A stretch of DNA of 64,000 nt, taken from the NCBI RefSeq assembly GCF_042453785.1, contig NC_091674.1:25957001-26021000 (forward strand), in the 5' to 3' direction. Made by a program: the position numbers and the translations under genes. Below, one piece after another: positions 1 to 10,262 of the stretch. Below the pieces are notes generated by a model. It did no database searches. It saw nothing but the letters and a program-made list of their open reading frames with translations, and had not been told where the DNA came from. Numbering within the stretch: position 1 is the stretch's first letter; the number at the start of each line of letters is the position of its first letter. This stretch comes from Malus domestica (taxonomy: Eukaryota; Streptophyta; Magnoliopsida; Rosales; Rosaceae).

Positions 1-149
1 TCATTTTTTAACATTCGGAATACATTAATTAAATTGAAATATGGCAAAACAATCTGATTCATTTCCAAAATGATTTTTATTTTTATTTTATATAAGCTGG
101 TACGTAAGACGTGAAAATTTTAGTGGAGGAAAATAAAATAAAATACAAT

Positions 150-400
150 GAGGCACCTAATGCAAGTGATGATTTATTCGTCCAGAGATGTCTCTCATAT
201 TTTAGTAGACTTGTGACAAGTGACTTCTCACACCGGTGCACTGGTGATAGGATATTCAAAGTTATTTTTTCTGCTAGCTACCGGAAGTGAGTGGTTTTCC
301 GGCTAAGTTGGCGGTGGTAATTGTAGCACTAGTACTATTACTTCTTGTGCAAGATTTTTGAACAACATGTATATTACTTCCTCCTGGTAATTAAGAAAAA
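150..400 (+). pseudogene. Decayed duplicate of the small-peptide gene at 885-1266
   Basis: Bases 226-395 align by eye with the first exon and flanks of the peptide candidate at 885: the lead-in (a GATATTCAAAGTTATT-like stretch), the hydrophobic core codons (VVIVALVLLLLV) and the CCTCCTGGTAATTAA tail that matches the donor region of the other copy. The start codon position is GTG rather than ATG, the frame closes soon after the hydrophobic stretch, and I find no second exon. I read it as a broken tandem copy. The upstream stretch near 149-240 recurs at 10274 and 10849. Confidence 0.45.
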
Positions 401-884
401 TAATAAACACACACTCCTTTTATAGCCTTTCACACACTTATTTAGTTATGTCCGTTATCTTTATTTGATTTATTTAGTCTAGTGACCAAAAGTTAAGAGG
501 TGTGGTAAGAACCCATTTTAAATGTTTACAACCTGTCCTTGCCAGCCATCCTACCAAACGGCTCTTAGGGGACTTGTGAGTCTGTGACAAGTTAGTTGTC
601 ACAACACATATTGGTGATTGCACTAAATTGAGGAGCATGATAAGTGAGATTCTTTTATGTAATTAAGTTTTAGTCTGAGTGACATTAAATTTTTAAAGAA
701 TTAAAATGTACACTACCTTCAATGAACGTATGAAAGAATATGCTATTAGAATAAATGAAAGCTAAATATGGGACGAAAAGAATGGAAGACTTAGAGGTCA
801 ACCTTTTGAAAGTTAAAGTCTATAAATATCATCGTTATTAACGTTGCGGTGACAGGATTTTCGAAGTTATTGTTTCTGCTTCCA

Positions 885-1266
885 ATGATGAATGGTTCTT
901 CAGCAAACCTGGTGGTCATTGCAACATTAGTGTTGCTTCTTATGGGGGATCGCCTAGCAACTTGTGGACTTCTTCCTCACGGTAATTAATAATTATCTTC
1001 CTTGTTTTTGAGATCTCTAAGTATTGGAAACTTTAATTGACTTTAGTTAAATTAAATTTAAATATCCTTCACCAAATTAATGCCTTGATTTTATTTGGTA
1101 ATTAATTTCTTGCTTGTGATTTGCTCATATGGTTGACGACGGTTGCTTTGAATGTCAAAGTGATATTGATCAACAAGTAATACCCGTTCGCCGCAGCCTT
1201 AGGCCAGTGACTGGGTCGAAGCCGTCTTCACCTGATAGAAATCCAAGACCAGGAATGGGCCGTTAG
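885..1266 (+). CDS. Putative small secreted peptide precursor, two exons
   Basis: Not a gene I recognise. Exon 1 (885-981) encodes 32 residues that look like a signal peptide: MMNGSSANLVVIATLVLLLM, then GDRLATCGLLPH. A GT donor follows at 982. An AG at 1176-1177 opens exon 2 in phase (1178-1266), giving VIPVRRSLRPVTGSKPSSP and a Pro/Arg/Gly tail ending in PGMGR, about 61 residues in total. This layout of secretion signal, dibasic site and short Ser/Pro/Gly C-terminus is typical of plant peptide-hormone precursors. The tail faintly recalls PIP and CEP peptides, but no diagnostic motif is present. The acceptor is pyrimidine-poor. An alternative reading is a 45-codon frame starting at an ATG near 1129 (MVDDGCFECQSDID...). 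Diverged partial copies at 226-395 and 10849-11060 suggest a local family. Confidence 0.4.
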
Positions 1267-1899
1267 AATTTAGTGTTGTGTTGTAAGTTATTGGCCTAGT
1301 TTTACATTATATTGGACTTGGGAGTCTTTGTACAAGCTACTTAGAGCTGGGTTTTATTTGTTAATTTAGTCAGTTTTTTCGTTTTCCCACGGGAGCTGAA
1401 AAAAATTGGGTTTCTTATGTTAAACAAAATTGAATATCCTTATTCAATGTTTTCATGTTATCTCTCAATTATTCAAACCTGCAAAATTGGATATCCATAT
1501 CGAGTGTTTTCATATTATGTACTTCACAGTTTTTGAACGTTTTGAATAAATAATATCAAGTTAAACGAAGAGCTAAAAGAAAAACTGTATATTATCAGAA
1601 TTAATGGAACAAACCAACCAACCAACCAAGAAATTAAGAACACAAAATTAAGCCATAATATTCAAGCAAGATGACCAATATATATAATTGAAAAGCAAAA
1701 GGGCATGAAAATACAAGACTCAATCGACATGTTTATCAGTCTCTTACTTTCTCTGTTATTTAGATATGTCGTAGACACACTTCTTCTTGTAGTTTATGAC
1801 AAAAAGAAAGAAAAAATTGTATTAAGCAGAGATTTCAATCGATAGGCACACTAAACAATTGGCATTGAAACACATGTGCGCAAGCTCTCCTTCACATCA
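1267..1899. other. AT-rich intergenic stretch, no gene seen
   Basis: No convincing open frame or RNA gene. Around 1415-1515 there are two diverged copies of an ATTGGATATCC..GTGTTTTCAT-type stretch. Between 1615 and 1900 the sequence is the 3' flank of the minus-strand gene. Confidence 0.5.
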
Positions 1900-2607
1900 T
1901 CACTTTACCCTAATATTTCTCTTGCGAGCAGGTTTGTAGTATTTATTTCTTCTTCTTCTTTTTCTCGCTCTACCTTCCTTTTCTTTTTTGGTCGGATCTC
2001 CTCCATCTTTTTCTTTGTTCGTCGGATTGATACCCTCCTCCTCCTTCACATCATCACACGCCCTAATTACATCTCTCTTTCTTATTCTCTCTTTAACCAC
2101 CTCTATTGCTTCCTCCAAACGCCTCTTCAGCGTACACTCCCCACACCGATACATGTCATGGGATTTTCCTACATAAACGTATAACCCCGATACCTCTACA
2201 TCCTTGATCCAAATCTTATGTTGCTCAGTTTCGCAACCCCGCTTCATAATCATATCCATTATATCATTGTGCAACTCACCATGCTCACCTGATCTTTCGA
2301 TTCCAAATGACGAAACCGCATCCGAAAGAAGCTCCTCGTCAGAGCTCTTTAATTCCGTTTGGTCAAATTTGACTGGTTTCTCCTCTTGTTCATGATACTG
2401 GTCGATTAGGGTTCGACGACGGGTTCCAATATCGGCCGAGGAATGAACGTCGAAGTATGCGTGGTTGACATGGTAGTCAAACTTCACTACATACTGAACC
2501 GACGGTGAGGAAGGCTCGTAGCCACCTACGTTGTTGTAGTCAAGCGGTGTAATGTAAAAGTCCAAGCGATACTTTTCGTGATGGACTTCAATCCCTTTGA
2601 CTGCCAT
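1900..2607 (-). CDS. Unrecognised basic, probably nuclear protein (235 aa)
   Basis: A single uninterrupted minus-strand frame. The first ATG is at 2607 (MAVKGIEVHHEKYRLDFYI); an upstream in-frame TTG at 2622 is not a credible plant start. I do not recognise a domain. Residues 1-60 look like a small mixed fold rich in Tyr and Val. The middle is acidic (KSSDEELLSDAV), followed by a conserved-looking block with two cysteines (DMYRCGECTLKRRLEEA) that may be helical. The last 45 residues are highly charged, with two near-repeats (NPTNKEKDGGDPTKKEKEG) and a strong nuclear-localisation-like cluster, RARKRRRRNKYYKPARKR. A TATA-like stretch lies about 100 bp upstream. Intact length and balanced codon use argue for a real gene, probably lineage-restricted. 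No function is inferred. Confidence 0.6.
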   Translation of the reverse strand: MAVKGIEVHHEKYRLDFYITPLDYNNVGGYEPSSPSVQYVVKFDYHVNHAYFDVHSSADIGTRRRTLIDQYHEQEEKPVKFDQTELKSSDEELLSDAVSSFGIERSGEHGELHNDIMDMIMKRGCETEQHKIWIKDVEVSGLYVYVGKSHDMYRCGECTLKRRLEEAIEVVKERIRKRDVIRACDDVKEEEGINPTNKEKDGGDPTKKEKEGRARKRRRRNKYYKPARKRNIRVK

Positions 2608-2703
2608 GGCTGTACTCGACAAGCAGCTGTTAAATGAGCAATTGTATCTCTATTCAGAAGAAGTGTAAACTAGGGTCTTATAGTTGTGTGGATGGGCTAA
2701 CAA

Positions 2704-2711
2704 ATATATAT
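2704..2711 (-). promoter_or_regulatory. Possible TATA box of the 1900-2607 gene
   Basis: ATATATAT lies about 100 bp before the ATG at 2607, followed on the plus strand by a short GC-rich patch (CGGGGACGG). Position fits a core promoter, but such runs are common here. Confidence 0.3.
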
Positions 2712-2729
2712 CGGGGACGGAAGAATTCA

Positions 2730-3717
2730 ATTGTAATCCTACTTGTTTTAGGAAATAACTCCAGATAAGAGGGGATCTAGGTTATTTTCAAACTAATCAA
2801 AATACCATCCTAATTAGTTTAAAAGTTGTTCAGTCTCCTATCTAGTTTAGGATTCTAAAAGATGTGGTAGTGGACAGCTTCATAGTTGATAGTTCATACC
2901 CCTTTGTTACGTCAACTTTGTATTATAAGAATATATAAATGGTGAACTCTTAGCTTTAATTAATTAATTAGTTTTTCATCACGCGTGTTAAGGGCTTTTT
3001 TTAATCACGCGCGACTTACAAACGCGAATGCTAACCGCAATTTATAAATTTAAAATCGTGCACACTAAGCTAGGCTTAACTTACAAATTTTATTTCATTT
3101 TAGTCATTTTCAGTAAACAATTTTTTTGTTGGACTTAGGTGCACATAAATTTGGGCCCAATAGAGTGGAGAAGATGAATTACGTACGGTCGTGAAATTTT
3201 TCAGAGAGCTGACATTGCAACTGCGATGTAGTAGTTTTAAAATGACATTGCAACGATTTGGTAGTAGTTTTAAAATGACATTGCAATGATTTGGTCAATC
3301 TTCAGTTTCAAACAATTTGTAGCGGGCTTTAAAGCACATTTTATTGGAAGTAAGAATAAAAAATCCCATAAAAGTTCCAAGTCATTTGCTGTAAATTTCC
3401 CTACTAATCTTCACTTTTTGAACAATTTCAACCTTTCTAAAAAGCACTTAACTTAATTGAGGGGGTAGAAGTAGAAACATAGAAAATCCGTGGATTAATT
3501 TCAACTTACTTAAGGTTGAAATCAACCTTTGAATAGTTGTGAGTTGTTAATAACGTGTAAATGGAGTTCAAATGAATATTTTATGGGATGGAACAACTTG
3601 ACAACTCTGAATTTCCTTTTGCTATTTTGGCTGTTGTGGAGAAATTTGAAAGGTCATTCAAAAGATTGTGAAAAATGGAAAGAAAAAAAGAAAAAGAAAA
3701 AAAAAACCTCACAATGA

Positions 3718-3755
<38 letters not shown>

Positions 3756-3913
3756 AGAGGAGAATGATGCAATGAATTGGGAATAAATATATATTTGAAG
3801 CTTTCTTGACTTCTCATCTCTTAAAACTTTTGGCATCTTCTCTTATTAATGGGGTTGCCTAGTAACTATAATATTTCTTCTCTTTATAATTAGATATATT
3901 CTATCTATATAGC
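2730..3913. other. Intergenic; short tandem repeat and poly-purine/poly-T tracts
   Basis: No gene seen. Two tandem copies of a ~37-bp unit (TAGTTTTAAAATGACATTGC core) lie at about 3228-3293, and a related stretch recurs near 27090-27150. An A/G-rich run (3670-3708) is followed by a run of 31 T at 3721-3751. Confidence 0.5.
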
Positions 3914-6900
3914 CAGGGCCATCTCTAAGATTTCGGAGGTCCTGTGCGAAATTTATAAAAGGGTCCCTTTTTAAGATATATATTTTTTTAAGTATGACAA
4001 TATATTGGTACTAGAAAATAATAACTTAAATTAAAACAACCTTTAGAACTCACTGATTGTAAGTTTACAAGTGTCATTCAATAAGTAAAAAGAGTTATAA
4101 ACATAATCTTCACTAAATAATAAAAAACAGTTCAATCTTAAGCAACCAAATAAAGAAAAAAAAACTTCAAAAACTCTAATTTTAGAGTTTCACTTGAATA
4201 TATAGCATTATTATATAATTAATAAAATTGAAAAGAAAATCATTTTTTAAGGTGTTGTTATTAACACTCCTTGTCACAGCCCGTCCCGAAAATTCTATAT
4301 CGGGAGCGTGAAATGACGAAAGTACCCTTAGCGGGTACTAAGATTTGTGTGGCTAGGGAATAATGTGGTGAACGGTTTTGGTTGGACCACACCACACCAC
4401 ACACACGCGCATGACCTTTCGTTCCCTCACCTGTGCTCTCTCTCTCTTCCCTCACGACTCTCTCACACTCTCTCTCACCCTCGAACGTACGGACCACCCC
4501 ACAAAACCTTCAAAACTTAATGGATCGATGTGGAGATTAGTATCATCGTGTTCGCGAGTGTCATACGAACTCAAAGATACCATTTTCAGGTAAGAAATCC
4601 TTCGTTTTCACGTTCAAAACTCAATGACCGAATGTGGCACTATTCATGAACTTTGTGTTGGTTGATTTTTAGGATAATCCAAGCTCACAGTGAGCTTTAG
4701 GAGGTTCTAAGGAAGCTCGGGGACGTTCGTTTGGGGGTTTTGGACGTCAGGATCGTCGAGTTCGAAGTTGGCCGATTTTCTTGGAAATTCTCCGGTGAGA
4801 TTTCGTGATTTTTAGAGCTTTAAAGTAGTATAGCGTGAAACTACATGTTGAGGGCTTCAAATTGATATAAAATTCGAAGAAAACGGTTAAGAAATGAAGG
4901 AGAACAAGGAATTACAAAACTCGCCGGAATCCGGCCACCGGAAAAACCAGTCTGGCGAGCCCAGTGAGGAAGATGACACGCACGGCGCGTGGCCTACGCG
5001 TAACCGCGCGTGTACCGTGCCTGTCCTTGGCGCGTGGGGGCGCGTACCACATCAAAAAATTATTTTAAAAATATGTCGACGTCCGTGACGTCGAGTAGGT
5101 CACTGTGGTATATTCATATACCCAATTTGAGCACCGTATGAGAAGTTATTGAGAATTGTTGGTTATATGCTTTAAATAACGTTTATATAGTATTCACCGC
5201 GGCGGCCCATGCGGCGGCACGTGGCCAATGACCCGCCAATGTCATTCTTAGCATGTGTTTAAGGTTCTAGGTTCAGTTTTGATAATGGTTGGATGTAAAT
5301 TGAGTAATTGAACCTAAAATTAGTTAAGATTCGTGGTTAGGCGAAAATGTGAATTTACGATCCAACCGTTGGATCGTCACCAAACTTTGATACGTTGTAA
5401 TACGTAATAATTGAGGATTATAGGAACTTACGGATTGGAAATCCGAGTTACGGATCTTCTGGAATTGGAGTTGTAAGTTCATAAAATAAATGTTAACCGT
5501 CACTTAGTTTTGGAAATTGACGGAGATCCGACCGTTGGATGGTAATGAAATTTTAGGATGTTGTCCTAGAGATATATTGTGGACCTCTGGAAGTTATGGA
5601 TTTAAAATCTGAATTGCAGATCTTTCGGATCGAACTACGAAGTGACGTATTTTTTATAAGTTATATATTCTATCGATATGAATTCTGAGGTTGGATTTGG
5701 TTATGGTTTTAGGCGCCGATCGTCATGACGCCTTGAAGTATTGTGCTAGGGAGTTGTAGGGCGAACTCCAGGTGAGTGGATAGTTTTGTTTTCGTATTAC
5801 CTATATACAACTGTTTTTCCCAGAAAATGCGTTTATATGAAAATTATGATTTAAATTGCCATGCATGCAAATGTTGAGATATTTAGTTTGATAATGGATG
5901 CATATATATGTTAATTGACGCGGTGGACGCACAGGTGAGTTTTTATATTATTCAGACGAGTTATTTTGATGAAAATTGCATTGAAAGCTCATAACCTGCA
6001 CCCTAGGTGATAGTGTTTATATTATTTACCACACCGCACGCTCGTCTTGGATCCAAGTAGGTGGATGTCGTACAGACCATGTGAGGGTTCCGACATGCTA
6101 GTCGTATAGATCACTAGATGTGATTCCGACTAGTGGGTGACCTTAGTTATGCGCGCTGATGATTGATGAGAGAAGCACTAGAGCGTATTTATACACCTTT
6201 CATCGTACAGACTACTATACGTAGTTCCGAGTGATGTGCAGTGTAGTGCCGTACAGGTCACAGTTGGTGACTCCGGTAAGGCCGTATAGATCACTGTGGT
6301 GACTCCGGCTGAGTGGGATGTTGAGCTTTAGAATCAGCCGTACAGGACCATTGTAGGGTCTCCGGTTGATTTATTATTTCACCTGATTGATACTGATGCA
6401 TTTCTGATTATATTTGGCATGGCGTGGCATATTATTTCTGATATGTTATGTTGATGGATATGAGCTGAGTTTTGATGATATGTGTATATATATGTTTATA
6501 TACTATTTTTCTGGGAACGTATACAGGTTTTACGGTGAGGGGTTAGAAATGTTTTAAATGAAAGGTTTTCGAAAAACTTTGTTTTACTGACCCACTCAAT
6601 TTTGTTTTGCGCCCCTCCAGGTTCTAGATTGCAGAGCTTTGGTGGCCACGAGGAAATCCAGCGGTGTTTTGACAGAATTCACAAATGTAGGACTCACCAT
6701 CGAGTGTTTCATCTTAGTAATTGTATTTTTAAAGCTTCCGAACTGTGTAAATGGTTACGTCACTCTCACGTGACGGCCAGCATGCCCTCCTTCGGGACGG
6801 GGTGTGTCACTCCTAATATCTCATTGTGCATTTCAAATTTTTATAGTTAGAAAGAAAAAGAATTTACACTTATAAAAGTGCACTATAAGATTTTAAAGTG

Positions 6901-7030
6901 CTAATAAAAGCATTTTTTTAATATATAACATTATTACATATAAATATAAGATACCAAAAATTTTTAGAGGCCCTTCTAATTGGGGGCCCTGTGCGATTGC
7001 ACTTTTCGCTCCCCCTCAGCGCCGCCTCTA
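3914..7030. mobile_element. Non-autonomous hAT element, split by a solo LTR
   Basis: The ends are imperfect inverted repeats (CAGGGCCATCTCTAAG at the left; TAGAGGCGGCGCTGAG reading in from the right), close to the common plant hAT terminus CAGGGCC..CT.AG. An exact 8-bp target duplication TATATAGC flanks it (3906-3913 and 7031-7038). Without the insert it is about 0.57 kb, AT-rich and non-coding. No transposase remains, so it was moved by a relative elsewhere. The solo LTR at 4272-6809 landed inside it later. Confidence 0.85.
4272..6809. mobile_element. Solo LTR, about 2.5 kb, probably Ty3/Gypsy (Tekay/Del-like)
   Basis: Starts TGTCACAGCCCGTCCCGAA and ends TTCGGGACGGGGTGTGTCA, a long inverted terminal motif. 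An exact 5-bp target duplication CTCCT sits on both sides (4267-4271 and 6810-6814). No internal region is present, so the element was reduced to one LTR by recombination between its two LTRs. Length and the CACGCCCCG-type ends fit chromovirus Tekay/Del LTRs; the family assignment is from memory. A GC-rich patch with repeated GCGCGT motifs lies at 4976-5050. Confidence 0.85.
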
Positions 7031-7038
7031 TATATAGC

Positions 7039-7985
7039 TTATGTCCCTATTTAAAGGGCTCCAAATGCCAAAAAGAGAGTGAGTTTTCTCCTCCTTAAGT
7101 CAAGTGCTAGGCTTAATCGTGTTAAGCAAATTCACGAATAGGGACGTGAGTAATTTCGTTGCCCATCCTTGGTTTTTTATTGCGTCATTGAACTTCCATA
7201 TGATGATCCTAATTCTCCAGATTATGAGTAATGTTACATGGACCATATCTCAATCAAATGAGAAAGTTATATAAGATATTGATGAAAAATTCAGATGCGC
7301 GTAGAAGTTTAGTTATTGTTTGCTTTTATATAGTTTACCAAAATCAAAAGGTGATTATGCACCTCCACTACCAATTATATGACGATGGATGGCTGTACCT
7401 ATGTTGATTTATATATAGTCCATGGATGTTGATGACTTCTAGGGAAGTTATAGTACATGTTTCAACTAGCTTGTTTCCGCATTTGCAGGTCCATTTGGCT
7501 TTGAGTTCTTTCTTCAAGCTACTAACTACTCAAAAGTAACTGTGTTCAAGAATATTTTCAGTATATAGTAAATTAATCTGTGCAATTTTCACACACGTAC
7601 GTAACTAGTATCGAATTTTCTGAGCAACAGGGGAGGGAAGACCAGGACATCATGGTTTACTGTGGCAAAATATGCAACCATCTATACTCATATCCGTTGT
7701 AAACTACGAGTATACGTTTTTATTATGCTAGCATTGTTTTGTTGGAAATAAAGGCTAAGACAAATCAGATGTACCTGTAAGACATATTAACAATACATTA
7801 GGATCACAGATGAATAAACTAAGAATATAAATTTTAAAAAAAAAAAAGTTAACTTACCTCTTGAATTCGAAGACATTGTTGAGATTGATCTCAGGATTGT
7901 CCTCTACTCTCTACAATTAAATGCTCTTACTAGTTAATATGGTTTAGCATTGGAATTAAGGATGAATTGTGAGAGTAGCAACAAT
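7039..7985. other. Intergenic AT-rich sequence, no gene seen
   Basis: No open frame or known repeat could be supported. The right border is fixed by the 8-bp duplication of the next hAT element at 7978-7985. Confidence 0.5.
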
Positions 7986-8169
7986 TAGGGCTGGGCACGG
8001 GCCGGGCCGGGCCTATTTTTGAAGGGACCGGACTGGACCCGGAATTAAAGGAGACGGGGCGGGCCGGGCCGGGCATTACAATTTTGAAAATAGGAACCGG
8101 ACCTTACCCGGCCCTATTGAAACGGGCCGGTTCGGTCCGGGTACACGGGTCCCCCTTTTTTTTTTTTTT

Positions 8170-8460
8170 TGCTGTTTAAAAATATTTGCTGCACAGATTG
8201 CAGTTTCAAAAAACTGCACAGATAGCAGTTTAAAAAAAATTGCACAGATTGCACAAATTGCAGTTTGAAAAAACTGCACAGATTCCAGTTTGGAAAAAAT
8301 CACAGATTGCAGTTTGAAAAAAAATTGCACAAATTGCTGCACAGAACAGATTGCAGTTTGCAAAGAACATATTTCACAGAATGCAGTTTGCAGTGCACAG
8401 ATTGCACAGATTGAAAAAAAAAAAGCACAGATTGCAGTACTGCACACACAGATTGTAGTT
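8170..8460. repeat. Subterminal short-period repeats of the hAT element
   Basis: About a dozen irregular copies of a ~20-bp unit with core GCACAGATTGCAGTTT, spaced by A-runs, between 180 and 480 bp from the left end. Subterminal repeats of this kind are often transposase-binding sites in hAT elements. Open frames across this block are by-products of the repeat. Confidence 0.7.
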
Positions 8461-8495
8461 GTACAAATTCAATACATCTAAAATAACATTGCATC

Positions 8496-8522
8496 GTTAT
8501 GCAGAGGCATCAGAATTCGGAA
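8496..8522 (+). repeat. Left copy of a 27-bp direct repeat bounding the captured COG3 segment
   Basis: Core GCAGAGGCATCAGAATTCGG. It is identical over 27 bp to 9392-9418, with the COG3 exons in the 0.87 kb between. This suggests how the host DNA was copied in (repair with template switching), but could also be a later duplication. Confidence 0.8.
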
Positions 8523-8602
8523 AAACAACTAATGATCCTTATCAAATATGGTAAACAACTATTGATCCTTTTCAAATATAAATAAAAAATTCATCAGCTC
8601 AC

Positions 8603-9337
8603 CAAGGAAAGTCTCTGTTCACAATATAGTTTGTGGCATTCTGTAAGGATCTGAGTATATTCTTTCCTTGATGCTCTGCTTTCAATTTCCTCCAGCACTG
8701 GCTTAAGCTGCAGAGATTCTATTTGTTAGACATCAACACTTAAACGAGTGTGAAGTTAAAAACTTAATGCAGAAAATTGCATGCCCGCTTCAAATAATTG
8801 GATAGAACTAAAAATGCTTTTTAGACACATCTTGCTTTCAGCTTTTCACACCCTGGTTGGTTAAATGCTTTAATCAAATTTTAACTAATTCAATAGAATC
8901 ATCAATGTTACCTCACTTGCTGCTGCTTTGAAACGGACATATATAACAGATGCTTCTACACCCTCAGAAACAGATGCATTATTGCCACCACTGCCCCGGA
9001 TAGCTGCCTGTACCTGATGATAGTGGCCATAATTCAAAGCCAGGTAATATACACTAATGCATATTAAGACTGAAGTCTACTACAATGTGTTAATGGTAAC
9101 TCAGTTTAATAAGGTAACATTACCTGAGAAGAAGCACCTTTGAGAACTGAAGGTACATGAGAACGAATCATTCCCAAGGCTCGAGACTGTCCAAAACAAG
9201 TAAACTATATATTAATGAAGGAGAGGTCAAAACTAATCTTACTAGAAGACAATCTCCATTCTATACTATTCATCTAATCAACGCTCTTGCAAATCATACC
9301 TGCAATTGTCGAAATTTGAGCAGGTAAACACTGGATT
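8603..9337 (-). pseudogene. COG3: Captured fragment of COG3 (conserved oligomeric Golgi complex subunit 3), four exons
   Basis: Four minus-strand exons with intact GT..AG borders: 9300-9337 (SSVYLLKFRQLQ), 9124-9186 (SRALGMIRSHVPSVLKGASSQ), 8912-9013 ([18 protein letters not shown], then [16 protein letters not shown]) and 8603-8707 ([20 protein letters not shown], then [15 protein letters not shown]). I recognise this as a contiguous internal stretch of plant COG3, a subunit of the tethering complex for retrograde vesicles at the Golgi. Only about 100 of the roughly 780 residues expected for the family are here, with no native start or end. The exons show no frame damage, so the capture is fairly recent or the frame is under constraint. 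Introns were carried along, so the copy was made from DNA, not mRNA. It sits inside the hAT at 7986-10060. Confidence 0.8.
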
Positions 9338-9391
9338 CTGCATAAACACACAAACACACACATGTATATATATACACATATACAACAACAT

Positions 9392-9418
9392 GTTATGCAG
9401 AGGCATCAGAATTCGGAA
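9392..9418 (+). repeat. Right copy of the 27-bp direct repeat
   Basis: Identical to 8496-8522. It lies 54 bp beyond the outermost COG3 exon, past a (CA)/(TA)-rich microsatellite at 9344-9384. Confidence 0.8.
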
Positions 9419-10262
9419 GAAAAAAAACCCTAAAATCTCAAATTCCAATTTAAAAACCCTACACCCAAAATTCAAAATTTCAAATTAATAACAAAACCCT
9501 AATTCAAAATTACCTAAATTTTAGAGGGATGATGGCTGGTACCAGTGTTCTCGACGACGGTGATGGGGTGATGGCGGTCACAACGGCGGGGATTGCTGTC
9601 GAAGAGGAGAGAATCGACTGCAGGGGTGATGGCGAGAAGGATGATGGGTGGTGGTGCCGTTGTCTTCGCCGAGGAGAATTGACGGTTGGTGAGGGGGAGG
9701 ATGATCGGAGTAGTCGAGGGAAGGGAACTATCGAGGGACTGACTGAGAGTCTGAGAGTGAGAGAGTGAGAATCGAGATGAGAGAGACGGATAGAGAACTT
9801 AGGGTAAAACTAAAACTAACGGTTCAGATGAGATATGGTAGCTTATTCATCAATCTGGTCCGTCCATTTTAATTACAAACAAATCGGTCCGGGTACCCGC
9901 GGTTCCTATATTCCAGGAATCGGCCCGAACCGAAAATCACAAAGGCCCGCCCCGGCCCGCCCCGTTTCTCTTTTTTAAAAATAGGAACCGGCCCGTACCC
10001 GCCCCGAACCGCCATTACCCGCCCCGACCCGCGGTTCCTGTACCCGTTTGCCCACCCCTAGCAACAATCCTTATATAATTAAAGGAACGCTCAATTAAAG
10101 GAACATGCCGAATCTTGAATATTGTGAAAGTCAGAAACACTCTTTTAAAATACAATTAACCAAATGCTCATTTACTTTACTTTAAAGTTAATTATTCTTA
10201 AAGTACAGCAAAAAACAATTTTTTTTTAAACACAACAATTCCAAATTGACCCTTAGTCTAAA

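Larger units (their letters stand above)
7986..10060 (-). mobile_element. hAT element that has captured COG3 exons
   Basis: Terminal inverted repeats TAGGGCTGGGCA and TAGGGGTGGGCA, continuing as diverged GGGCCGGGCC-rich sequence. Exact 8-bp target duplication GCAACAAT at 7978-7985 and 10061-10068. The 2.1-kb interior has no transposase. It holds a short-period repeat block (about 8170-8460), a segment with four COG3 exons (8603-9337) between two identical 27-bp repeats, and near the right end a GC-rich leader-like stretch (about 9530-9790). Read on the minus strand, that stretch ends in AAATTTAG|GTAATTTT, a plausible splice donor. The leader and the COG3 exons share a strand, so a chimeric transcript is conceivable; that is inference. 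Confidence 0.85.

Noticed and set aside
4261-5088. Open frames of 64-78 codons on both strands
   Set aside because: They lie within the solo LTR and have no domain; chance frames in its CT- and GC-rich parts.
8076-8494. Cys/Phe/Ile-rich frames, up to 123 codons
   Set aside because: Direct translation of the short-period hAT subterminal repeat, not a protein.
9529-9768. 79-codon plus-strand frame (MMAGTSVLDDGDG...)
   Set aside because: GC-rich leader-like region of the hAT. No domain, and the splice-donor evidence favours the opposite strand.
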